Part shown: piece after piece, positions 7,480 through 13,297 of the stretch
Position numbering within the stretch: position 1 is the stretch's first letter
Layout: every line of letters starts with the position of its first letter
DNA from: JAXGTD01 sp040775095
GTDB taxonomy: Bacteria > Pseudomonadota > Gammaproteobacteria > Chromatiales > Chromatiaceae
Assembly: GCA_040775095.1 (NCBI GenBank)
Contig: JAXGTD010000120.1
Span: 1-13,297 of the forward strand
Length of the DNA: 13,297 nt
Reading direction: 5' to 3'
Position numbers and translations under genes: made by a program
Notes under the pieces: model-generated
What the model saw: the letters and a program-made list of their open reading frames with translations, nothing else
Told to the model about the DNA's origin: nothing
Database searches by the model: none

Positions 7480-7929
7480 CTAGACGGCCGGAACGATCTC
7501 CAGCCGGATCGTCGTGTCGACATCCGGGTGCAGGTGAAGCGCCACCTCATGTTCGCCGATGGCCCGCAATACGCCGGCTGGAAGCCGCACCTCGGCCTTG
7601 GACACCTCGACGCCGGCCTCGGTGATCGCCGTTGCGATGTCCCCGGTACCGACAGATCCAAACAGCCGACCCTCGTCACCGGCCTTGCGGGCGATCGTGA
7701 CCGACATCCCCTCCAGCCGCTGCTGACGAGCGACCGCGCTGGCGAGGGCGCTCGCCGCCTCGCGCTCGAGGTCGGCACGGCGCGCCTCGAACGCCTTGAG
7801 ATTGGCCTCGGTGGCCGGTGCGGCGAGGCCAGTCGGAATCAGGTAATTGCGGCCGTAGCCAGGACGCACGACGACCTTGTCGCCAAGCTCGCCCAGGCCG
7901 CCGACCTTCTTTAACAGGATGACATCCAC
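7480..7929 (-). CDS. rplI: 50S ribosomal protein L9
   Basis: L9 binds 23S rRNA near the base of the L1 stalk and helps keep reading frame. Length 149 aa, the family norm. The N-terminal domain starts VDVILLKKVGGLGELGDKV and has the RPGYGRNYLIP segment (about 20-30). A long Ala/Glu/Arg helix follows (LKAFEARRADLEREAASAL), then the C-terminal domain with DEGRLFGSVGTGDI. The frame stays open upstream by 28 codons, but homology begins at GTG 7929, which has GGGGGA 7 nt upstream, so GTG is the start. It is the last gene of rpsF-rpsR-rplI, 80 nt after rpsR. Confidence 0.98.
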   Translation of the reverse strand: MDVILLKKVGGLGELGDKVVVRPGYGRNYLIPTGLAAPATEANLKAFEARRADLEREAASALASAVARQQRLEGMSVTIARKAGDEGRLFGSVGTGDIATAITEAGVEVSKAEVRLPAGVLRAIGEHEVALHLHPDVDTTIRLEIVPAV

Positions 7930-8009
7930 GGGTGATTCCCCCAGAGAGTATGGTTGCGGACGAATTGGTCGCGGCAGCGCCACCACCAGGCGTGGCGGCG
8001 CGCGCGGAC

Positions 8010-8234
8010 TCAATGACCGTCGGTGTAGGGCAACAGCGCCAGGAAGCGGGCACGCTTGATCGCATCGGCCAGTTGTCGCTGGTAGCGGGCCGAGGTCCCG
8101 GTGATGCGGCTCGGCACGATCTTGCCAGACTCGCTAACGAAGGCCTTTAGCAGATTGAGATCCTTGTAGTCGATCTCGGTGATGCCTTCTGCGGTGAAGC
8201 GGCAGTAGCGCTTACGGCGGAAATAACGGGCCAT
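8010..8234 (-). CDS. rpsR: 30S ribosomal protein S18
   Basis: S18 forms a heterodimer with S6 on the platform of the 30S subunit. Length 74 aa, the normal size. The sequence has the S18 pattern: the basic start MARYFRRKRYCRF, IDYKDLNLLKAFVSESGKI in the middle and PSRITGTSARYQRQLADAIKRARFLALLPY near the end. ATG 8234 has GGGGA with suitable spacing upstream. It lies 56 nt after rpsF with no gene between. In E. coli priB sits in this interval and is absent here. Confidence 0.98.
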   Translation of the reverse strand: MARYFRRKRYCRFTAEGITEIDYKDLNLLKAFVSESGKIVPSRITGTSARYQRQLADAIKRARFLALLPYTDGH

Positions 8235-8290
8235 ACTGATTTCCCCAATGACAGATGAATAAGGCGTATCGGCGCTCGGCGCCGGTGCGG

Positions 8291-8698
8291 TCAGTCGTCG
8301 CGGCTCTGCGAAGCGCTGCCCGAGTCGTCGCGTCGCGCCCGGCGCTCACCGCGCTCGTCCTCCGAGGACTCGCGCTCCTCGCCAGACCTCGTCAGCGGGG
8401 AGGGGTCCGTCACCGCCGCGTCCCGGCGCATGATCATATTGCGCAGCACAGCGTCGTTGAACCGGAATGCCGTCTCAAGCTCGTTGAGCGCATCCTTGTC
8501 GCACTCGATGTTCATCAGCACGTAGTGCGCCTTATGTACCTTATTGATTGGGTACGCGAGCTGCCGGCGGCCGAGATCTTCCAGACGATGAATCACGCCA
8601 CCACGCTCTTCCAGATTCCCGCGATAACGCTCGATCATCGCTGGAACCTGCTCGCTCTGGCTTGGGTGAACCAGAAAAACCACTTCGTAATGTCGCAT
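8291..8698 (-). CDS. rpsF: 30S ribosomal protein S6
   Basis: S6 pairs with S18 on the 30S platform. Length 135 aa. The core, about residues 1-95, begins MRHYEVVFLVHPSQSEQVP and holds RLEDLGRRQLAYPINK and the helix before FRFNDAVLRNMIMRRD. A charged tail of about 35 residues follows, rich in Glu, Arg, Asp and Ser and ending SRDD. E. coli S6 also has an acidic tail, to which RimK adds glutamates; here the last residues are Asp, not Glu. ATG 8698 has AGGAG 5 nt upstream. It is the first gene of the rpsF-rpsR-rplI operon, with a strong promoter and a structured leader upstream. Confidence 0.98.
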   Translation of the reverse strand: MRHYEVVFLVHPSQSEQVPAMIERYRGNLEERGGVIHRLEDLGRRQLAYPINKVHKAHYVLMNIECDKDALNELETAFRFNDAVLRNMIMRRDAAVTDPSPLTRSGEERESSEDERGERRARRDDSGSASQSRDD

Positions 8699-8769
8699 TG
8701 AAGCTCCTCACGGATGGAAAGCCTCCCGACAAGCGGTGAGGCAAGGAGTCTTGCCCAGTCTCGGGCAAG
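8699..8769 (-). promoter_or_regulatory. rpsF leader RNA, probable S6:S18 autoregulatory site
   Basis: The predicted leader of about 70 nt has two hairpins. One, at its 5' end, has 6-bp arms TTGCCC and GGGCAA (8751-8768). The second (8721-8742) is an 8-bp stem with a single bulged A and a 5-nt loop. Its 5' arm contains CACCG (minus strand, 8734-8738), the element I recall from the S6:S18-binding motif in rpsF leaders of many bacteria. CCTCAC of this hairpin can instead pair with GTGAGG over the ribosome-binding site, and CTCCT upstream can pair with AGGAG. Alternative pairings could therefore hide or expose the rpsF start. The regulation is inferred from the sequence and known family behaviour. 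Confidence 0.5.
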
Positions 8770-8775
8770 CCGGGC

Positions 8776-8804
8776 ATTATGCGTGCGTGCAGGATCAGCG
8801 TCAA
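8776..8804 (-). promoter_or_regulatory. Strong sigma70-type promoter of the rpsF-rpsR-rplI operon
   Basis: On the minus strand TTGACG (8799-8804) and CATAAT (8776-8781) lie exactly 17 bp apart, each matching consensus at five of six positions. Transcription should start near 8769, which places the two leader hairpins at the 5' end of the mRNA. Confidence 0.75.
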
Positions 8805-9167
8805 TGGGCAAGGCTTGGAAGGCCGCACTCGGGCACAAGCCAAGGCGCGACATCAGCGGGAGAAGCGCCCAGCCCACGGCGCCTGCGCGGCCGATGCCCG
8901 GAGACCGGCGCCGGGGGCGCCGCGGCGACCCATCCCCCGGACCCAGGCGCCGTCGAAGGAGACACCCGCCTTGACCCATCCTTGGAAGAATCGGCGCGCG
9001 GTCCGAGAAGAGCGATTTCCGGGACACCCCATTTTCAACGACTTGAGTTGGCTTAGAATGGGGCGCCGCGTGGTCCGCACGAGGGCCCGCACGGGAAACG
9101 CGATGAAGCCGCGTTTTCTCAGCACCGGATCGCCCGGACTCCATGACACTTGCGCGAGGAATCCCCC
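8805..9167. other. Divergent intergenic region rpsF / DUF302 gene
   Basis: No supportable gene. Open frames cross it on both strands, but their products are low-complexity and unlike any family. The left end is the upstream flank of the rpsF promoter; the right end carries a possible promoter for the DUF302 gene. Between them GGCGCC occurs at 8907-8912, 8916-8921, 8946-8951 and 9062-9067, probably reflecting GC content. Confidence 0.5.
9032..9059 (+). promoter_or_regulatory. Possible sigma70 promoter of the DUF302 gene
   Basis: TTTTCA (9032-9037) and TAGAAT (9054-9059) are 16 bp apart in a locally AT-richer stretch. The leader would be about 100 nt. The -35 box is weak. Confidence 0.35.
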
Positions 9168-9650
9168 ATGGCTCGACTCATCACCTTCGTCCTGGCCCTG
9201 AGCCTGCTGGCCGCCGCCGGCCCCGCCGCCGTTGCCGGCACACCGACCTCGACCACCCCGGGCCTCGTCGTCGTGGAGAGTGCCCACGACGTGGGCACCA
9301 CGACCGACCGGCTGGTCTCGGCAGCGCGGGCCAAGGGGCTCACCATCTTTGCCCGCATCGACCATGCCGCTGGCGCCGAGGCCGCGGGACTGGCGTTGCC
9401 GCCAACCGAGGTCGTCATCTTCGGCACGGCCAAGGTCGGCACGCCGCTGATGCAGTGCGACCGGCACAGCGCGATCGATCTACCGCTCAGGGCGCTGATC
9501 TGGCAGGATGACGGCGGCCAGGTGCGGCTCGCTTACAACAGCGTGGAATGGCTTGCCGCGCGTTACGACCTCGGCGACTGCGCCCCGGTACTGGCGAAGG
9601 TCGACAAGGCGCTCGCGAGCCTTGCCGCCGCCGCCACGAACGCGCAATAG
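9168..9650 (+). CDS. Secreted DUF302 domain protein
   Basis: Exported protein of 160 aa. Residues 1-23 are a signal peptide (MAR, a hydrophobic run, AVA before a likely cleavage at 23/24). The rest is a single DUF302 domain, recognised by FARIDHAAGAEAAGL (61-75), PPTEVVIFGTAKVGTPLM (78-95) and IDLPLRALIWQD (103-114). Its biochemical role is not established; members often occur in the periplasm of sulfur- and metal-metabolising bacteria. Cys 97 and Cys 138 could form a disulfide. ATG 9168 has GAGGA 7 nt upstream and opens directly into the signal peptide; a TTG at 9150 is in frame but unlikely. The lipoprotein gene follows on the same strand after about 110 bp. Confidence 0.9.
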   Translation: MARLITFVLALSLLAAAGPAAVAGTPTSTTPGLVVVESAHDVGTTTDRLVSAARAKGLTIFARIDHAAGAEAAGLALPPTEVVIFGTAKVGTPLMQCDRHSAIDLPLRALIWQDDGGQVRLAYNSVEWLAARYDLGDCAPVLAKVDKALASLAAAATNAQ

Positions 9651-9762
9651 CTGGCCCGCCAGGGCTCGTAACGCGCCTCTCGTTCCACCGCCCGCCATGC
9701 CGAGCCCGCCGCGGGCGCCCACGGCGAGCGCACCCACGACCCCGATGCAGAAACCACCCAAC

Positions 9763-10263
9763 ATGGCCAGGTACGCGATTGTGCCCCTCATCCTGCTCCT
9801 CGCGGCGGGCTGTTCCTCCAGCGGTGATCAGGTGGACGCGAGCGAGTCATACAGGGGGCAACTGGCGGCGGCAGTGGCCCCGCTGGCCCTGGCCAGGCCG
9901 GCGCATGGGTTTTCGGAGACGGCCAACAGGGCCACACAACGACAAATGGCGATCGATATCGGTGCCGCCGGGATCTTCGCCAGTGTCGGCACCCTGTCGT
10001 CGCTATTGGAGGCCAACGAGGCGGAGGTCATCATCCAGCCAACGTTGCTGGAGCTCTCCACGGGCGCAGGGGACACGGGCATGGCCTCGCTGAAGATCCG
10101 CGCCAGCCGCAAGAGCGGCGGCCGGGTGGGTGTCGAGAAGGTCTACACGGGCAGGTGCAGGCACTGCGGTGGCCAATCGGCTGCACCGGCGGCGATCGCC
10201 GACGCGATGAAGGCGGTCATCCGCGACCTGAAGCGCGCGTATAAGGCAAAGCCGGCATACTGA
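9763..10263 (+). CDS. Putative lipoprotein of unknown function
   Basis: I do not recognise this family. From ATG 9763 it is 166 aa with a type II signal peptide: MARYAIVPLILLLAAGC, lipobox LAAGC, lipidated Cys 17. Ser at +2 suggests sorting to the outer membrane. The mature part is alpha/beta in character, with a polar N-terminal half, strands around EVIIQPTLLELS (88-99) and MASLKIRASRKSG (107-119), a CxxC motif (Cys 132, Cys 135) and a C-terminal helix AIADAMKAVIRDLKRAY. That end resembles small lipoproteins whose last helix follows a YTG segment, but this is only an impression. No start has a good ribosome-binding site; ATG 9745 and ATG 9697 are in frame. It may be co-transcribed with the DUF302 gene. 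Confidence 0.8.
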   Translation: MARYAIVPLILLLAAGCSSSGDQVDASESYRGQLAAAVAPLALARPAHGFSETANRATQRQMAIDIGAAGIFASVGTLSSLLEANEAEVIIQPTLLELSTGAGDTGMASLKIRASRKSGGRVGVEKVYTGRCRHCGGQSAAPAAIADAMKAVIRDLKRAYKAKPAY

Positions 10264-10348
10264 CGGATCGCCGCCCCCGAGACTCACGCGTCGGGCACCC
10301 GGGCGCTTCTCGCCTCGCTGAACACGTAAGATCAGCCGGAATGGCGTA

Positions 10349-10534
10349 CTAGGCCTGGTTGGCGGAGGCCTGATCGACGGGGGGCGGCACGCTCTGCGTC
10401 GCCGAATCCAGCTCCACCGGCTGCTGGTCCTGTCCCTGCGCTGCAGCGGCCTTTCGCTGACGTTTCTCCTCCTTCTTCTGCTTCTTCGCCAAGTCCCTCC
10501 GACGCTTTTCAAAGGCATAGTTGGGTTTAGCCAT
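10349..10534 (-). CDS. Small conserved Lys/Arg-rich protein of unknown function
   Basis: A 61-aa protein starting MAKPNYAFEKRRRDLAKKQ, followed by KKEEKRQRKAAAAQG and a neutral Gln/Pro/Ala tail (DSATQSVPPPVDQASANQA). The start matches, from memory, a widespread proteobacterial family of small basic hypothetical proteins with an N-terminal MAKPNY-F-KR pattern. The basic helix at about residues 8-32 suggests nucleic-acid or ribosome contact, but no function is known to me. ATG 10534 has GAGG with suitable spacing upstream (AAGAGGACAGCGA before ATG). The frame stays open further upstream, but that part is Arg/Pro-rich noise. It converges with the lipoprotein gene, separated by 85 bp. Confidence 0.8.
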   Translation of the reverse strand: MAKPNYAFEKRRRDLAKKQKKEEKRQRKAAAAQGQDQQPVELDSATQSVPPPVDQASANQA

Positions 10535-10574
10535 TCGCTGTCCTCTTCGTTTGCCTGTTGATGTCAACGGCCAC

Positions 10575-10616
10575 GGCACAGGGCGCCCGTGCCCGCACCG
10601 GCTGATTCGAGCCGGT
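10575..10616 (-). repeat. Two adjacent hairpins upstream of the small basic protein gene
   Basis: ACCGGCT and AGCCGGT form a perfect 7-bp stem with a 6-nt loop (10597-10616). Next to it, GGCAC and GTGCC with GGG/CCC form a second stem with one bulged base (10575-10593). Both would lie in the leader of the small gene if transcription starts further upstream, about 40-80 nt before its ATG. The 270-bp gap 10535-10804 contains no other supportable feature. Confidence 0.35.
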
Positions 10617-10804
10617 CCCCGCGTCCCAGCATACCGTGCCCTGTCGCCTCGGCGATACAGCAAGGGACGATCGCATGGCCTCGACTTACGCCTCGACGCA
10701 TCGCTCGAGGACGGATCGGCTCCCCCCCGCGCCCGGCCTGGACCCCGCATGGATGGACCTGCTTGCGGCCCGTCGCCGGGCGCCGCCGCGGGACCCTGGT
10801 CGGC

Positions 10805-13138
10805 TCAAGCCGGGGAGAAGCGACCGGCACGGAGCACGCGGACGCAGGCATCGACGGCGTCCGGATTGAACCAGATGCCCCGCTTGCTGACGATCTCCTC
10901 GATCGCCGCGTCCGCGCCCAGGGCCGGGCGATACGGGCGGTGCGAGCTGATGGCCTCCACCACGTCGGCGACCGCCATGATCTGGGCCTCCAGCAGGATC
11001 TCATCGCCGTTGAGGCCCTGGGGATAGCCCGAGCCGTCGAGCCGCTCGTGGTGCTGGTGGATCATTTGCGCGATGGGCCAGGGGAAGTCGACGTCCTTGA
11101 CGATATCGAACCCCACCTCTGGATGCATCTTGATGATCCCAAACTCGTTCACCGTCAGTCGCCCCGGACGATTGAGGATTTCGGCCGGGACGTAGATCTT
11201 GCCAATGTCGTGAATCATGGCGCCCAGGCGAAGCCCGTCGATCTGGGCCTGCGGCAAGCCCATGTCTTCGGCGATCATCTCGACCAGTTGGGCGACCCGT
11301 TTCTGATGACCGGCGGTGTAGGGGTCGCGCTTTTCGACCGTCAACGCGATCGCCTGGATGATCTGGAGCAGGGATTGCTGCTGGCGCTTCTCGGCCGCCA
11401 GCGCCTCGGCCTGGCCACGGTGGCTGGCAATTCCGTAGGCAAGATCGTTGGCGAGCTCCTCCAGCAGGGCGATCTCCTCGGGGGCGAACGCGTTGGTCTC
11501 GGCCGCACAGATCACCAGGATACCCATGGTGCATCGCTTGCCGGCCAGTGGCAGGACGATCATGGACGCGCAGCCGTGCTCGCGACACGCATCGCGCCAC
11601 GGCGCCACGGTGAGTTCCGACTCGATGTCCTGCACCACCCGCGTCGTCCCCTCCCGCAGGGTCCAGTCGGCCGGTCCCTGCCCGCCCCCGAGATCCTCCC
11701 GGGTCAGCGGCAAGTGGTCCAGACCGGCCACATCCAATCCGTACGAGGCCATCGGCTTGATGGACCCGTCCCGATCGCCTTGCACATAGCCGACCCAGGC
11801 CACGAGATAGCCGCCTTCCTCCACCGCAATCCGACACATCGCCCGCAGCAGCTCGGCCTCGTCGGTGACATGCACCAACGCGCGGTTGCCCTCGCTGAGG
11901 GTGAGCAGCGCCCGGTTGAGACGCTTGAGCTGCAACTCCGTCCCCTTCTGCTCGGTCACGTCCCGGGCAACGCCATACAACAGGCCCTCCTCGGGCAGCG
12001 GCATCAGGTTCCAGCTCAGCCAACGATCGCTCCCGTCGCGATGCCGAAAGCGATTCTCGAAGGTATACACCCGCTGACCACCGCCCAGATCGACGCAGGC
12101 CTGCTTGGTTGCGTCCCGGTCATCGGGATGCACGATCCCGATCCAGGGTTGCGCCAGCAGCTGCGCCTCGCTCCATCCCAGCACGCGGGACCACGCTGGA
12201 TTGAGCTGTTTGAAATAGCCGTCCATGCCGGCCACGCACAGCATGTCCAGCGAGAGCTCGAAGAAGCGGTTGCGCTCTGCCTCTGCCCGGCGCTGTTCCG
12301 TGATGTCGGCAATATAGCCCTCCAGGCGTTCGACGGACGCACCCGGATTGATGCAGCGGCCCTGCTCCCAGACCCAGCGCAAGCTGCCGTCGCGACGCCG
12401 TATCCGATACTCGACCTGAAAAGGGAGATCCGCGCTGCAGGCGGTCTGTATTTCCCGCCAGACCCGCTCCCGGTCGTCCGGGTGGATCAGTTGTCCAAAG
12501 GCAAGCTCCCGATTGTCGAGCAGGGCCTCTGGCGGATAGCCCGTCAGATCGAGGCTCCGCTCGCTGACGAATTCCATGGTCCAGTCGGGATCGTTGCGGC
12601 AGCGGTAGACGAACCCGGGCAGATTGCCGATGAGGGTCGCGAGCACACGCTCGGTGCTCTCGAGGTCGCGGACCTTGCGCAGCAGCACGGCAGACAGTCG
12701 CTGGTCGTGGCGACGCCGCAGAGCTTCGCCGGGCCGGGCCGCTCCGGCCAGCGGCGGAGACCCGCCGCCGCGCGGCCTGCGCAGGATGGATTCGATGAGG
12801 CCGATGAGCGCCTCGGGATCGGTCGGTTTGCGCACGTACAGGTCGGCGCCCATGTCCAGGGCCAGACGCTCGTCCTCGGGCTCTAGGAAGTTGGCGGTGT
12901 AGAACACGAAGCTGATGCGGCCCAGCTCCGGGTCCGACCTCAGCCGCCGGCACAGCTCGAAGCCGTCCATGCCCGGCATCAGCACGTCGGAGACGACCAA
13001 ATCGGGTGACTCGCCGCGGGCGATCTCCAGGGCCGCGTGGCCCTCCTCTGCCAACAACACGCGGTGCCCGTGACCCTCGAGAAGATCCTTCAGCATCAGT
13101 CTGGAGTCCGCCAGGTCGTCGACGACGAGGACCTTCAT
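10805..13138 (-). CDS. Response regulator with REC-PAS-PAS-GAF-HD-GYP domains, probable c-di-GMP phosphodiesterase
   Basis: A 777-aa cytoplasmic signalling protein. Residues 1-120 are a receiver domain with the acidic pair Asp 7/Asp 8, phospho-acceptor Asp 51 (VVSDVLMPGMDGF), Thr 81 and Lys 104. Two PAS domains with PAC ends follow at about 165-285 (ending YIADITEQ) and 293-398 (ending ARDVTEQ). A GAF domain spans about 420-575. The HD-GYP domain (about 590-770) keeps HDIGK (643-647) and HHERLDGSGYP (696-706), so it should be an active phosphodiesterase that degrades c-di-GMP. No membrane segment is seen. ATG 13138 matches the receiver start and overlaps the upstream stop (ATGA), with GGGGA 7 nt before it. 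The signal sensed is unknown; phosphorylation probably comes from a kinase encoded further upstream. Confidence 0.95.
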   Translation of the reverse strand: MKVLVVDDLADSRLMLKDLLEGHGHRVLLAEEGHAALEIARGESPDLVVSDVLMPGMDGFELCRRLRSDPELGRISFVFYTANFLEPEDERLALDMGADLYVRKPTDPEALIGLIESILRRPRGGGSPPLAGAARPGEALRRRHDQRLSAVLLRKVRDLESTERVLATLIGNLPGFVYRCRNDPDWTMEFVSERSLDLTGYPPEALLDNRELAFGQLIHPDDRERVWREIQTACSADLPFQVEYRIRRRDGSLRWVWEQGRCINPGASVERLEGYIADITEQRRAEAERNRFFELSLDMLCVAGMDGYFKQLNPAWSRVLGWSEAQLLAQPWIGIVHPDDRDATKQACVDLGGGQRVYTFENRFRHRDGSDRWLSWNLMPLPEEGLLYGVARDVTEQKGTELQLKRLNRALLTLSEGNRALVHVTDEAELLRAMCRIAVEEGGYLVAWVGYVQGDRDGSIKPMASYGLDVAGLDHLPLTREDLGGGQGPADWTLREGTTRVVQDIESELTVAPWRDACREHGCASMIVLPLAGKRCTMGILVICAAETNAFAPEEIALLEELANDLAYGIASHRGQAEALAAEKRQQQSLLQIIQAIALTVEKRDPYTAGHQKRVAQLVEMIAEDMGLPQAQIDGLRLGAMIHDIGKIYVPAEILNRPGRLTVNEFGIIKMHPEVGFDIVKDVDFPWPIAQMIHQHHERLDGSGYPQGLNGDEILLEAQIMAVADVVEAISSHRPYRPALGADAAIEEIVSKRGIWFNPDAVDACVRVLRAGRFSPA

Positions 13139-13297
13139 GCCGCATCCCCCACGATGTCGCGAATCGTCTCGATCACCGCCCCGGGATCGATCGGCTTTTC
13201 GATGTACCCGCTGCACCCCGCGGCCAGCAGGCGCTCGCGGTCTCCGCTCATCGCGTAGGAGGTGATCGCGATGACCGGGATCTGCCCGGCCAGCGGG
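13135..13297 (-). CDS. C-terminal part of a receiver-domain protein (response regulator or hybrid kinase), partial
   Basis: The last 53 codons of a gene that begins beyond the right edge. They encode the end of a receiver domain: IPVIAITSYAMSGDRERLL, then AAGCSGYIEKPIDP with the conserved Lys of the KP motif, then VIETIRDIVG before the stop. The protein could be a single-domain (DivK-like) regulator or the C-terminal receiver of a hybrid histidine kinase; the visible part does not decide. Its TGA overlaps the ATG of the REC-PAS-PAS-GAF-HD-GYP gene (ATGA), so the two are translationally coupled and probably act in one phosphorelay. Confidence 0.9.
   Translation of the reverse strand, partial: PLAGQIPVIAITSYAMSGDRERLLAAGCSGYIEKPIDPGAVIETIRDIVGDAA

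Noticed and set aside
6978..7778. Minus-strand open frames across the rplI-dnaB gap as possible extra genes
   Set aside because: Ser/Arg/Pro-rich translations, overlap with rplI or dnaB in the wrong frame, and no family match.
8635..9144. Open frames on both strands in the rpsF-DUF302 intergenic region
   Set aside because: They overlap the rpsF promoter and leader and have GC-driven composition without domains.
10274..10295. Small inverted repeat CCCGA/TCGGG between the convergent lipoprotein and small basic genes as a bidirectional terminator
   Set aside because: The stem is only 5 bp with a 10-nt loop and no T-run on either strand.
10589..12886. Plus-strand open frame (about 765 codons) antisense to the HD-GYP gene
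   Set aside because: Arg/His/Gln-rich with no domains, while the opposite strand has five recognised domains with intact motifs.
1..13297. Search for tRNA, CRISPR, insertion sequence, phage or defence genes
   Set aside because: No tRNA-like cloverleaf, regularly spaced direct repeats, transposase or integrase motifs, or defence-type domains were seen by eye.

Overview
The window is a GC-rich chromosomal segment of a proteobacterium, most likely a gammaproteobacterium of the Chromatiales/Ectothiorhodospiraceae type. This rests on the cluster rpsF-rpsR-rplI-dnaB-radA, the protein character of DnaB, RadA and S6, and an HD-GYP signalling protein with PAS and GAF sensors. No tRNA, rRNA, CRISPR array, insertion sequence or phage gene was seen. 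Genus assignment is inference.

Layout from left to right. 1-3978 (minus strand): an ABC-2 type drug/efflux exporter, transcribed as membrane-fusion protein (HlyD type), then a tandem-domain ATPase, then a permease that runs off the left edge. 3996-5387 (minus): radA, 17 bp upstream of the exporter genes and perhaps co-transcribed with them. 5590-6993 (minus): dnaB, apparently with a TTG start. 7000-7479: a 480-bp gap with several strong inverted repeats. 7480-8698 (minus): ribosomal protein operon rpsF (S6), rpsR (S18), rplI (L9), driven by a clear sigma70 promoter at 8776-8804 and preceded by a short structured leader that looks like an S6:S18 autoregulatory site. 8805-9167: divergent intergenic region. 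9168-10263 (plus): a secreted DUF302 protein and an unrecognised lipoprotein. 10349-10534 (minus): a small lysine/arginine-rich protein of unknown function. 10805-13297 (minus): the tail of a receiver-domain protein, coupled by an ATGA overlap to a large REC-PAS-PAS-GAF-HD-GYP response regulator, a probable c-di-GMP phosphodiesterase.

Most of the window is housekeeping (translation, replication, recombination) with an exporter and a signalling module beside it. I found no convincing new multi-gene system. The points most worth a second look are the rpsF leader RNA, the 67-codon ORF that bridges the ATPase and permease genes through start/stop overlaps at both ends, the uneven nucleotide-binding sites of the ATPase, and the unknown lipoprotein with a CxxC motif beside DUF302.
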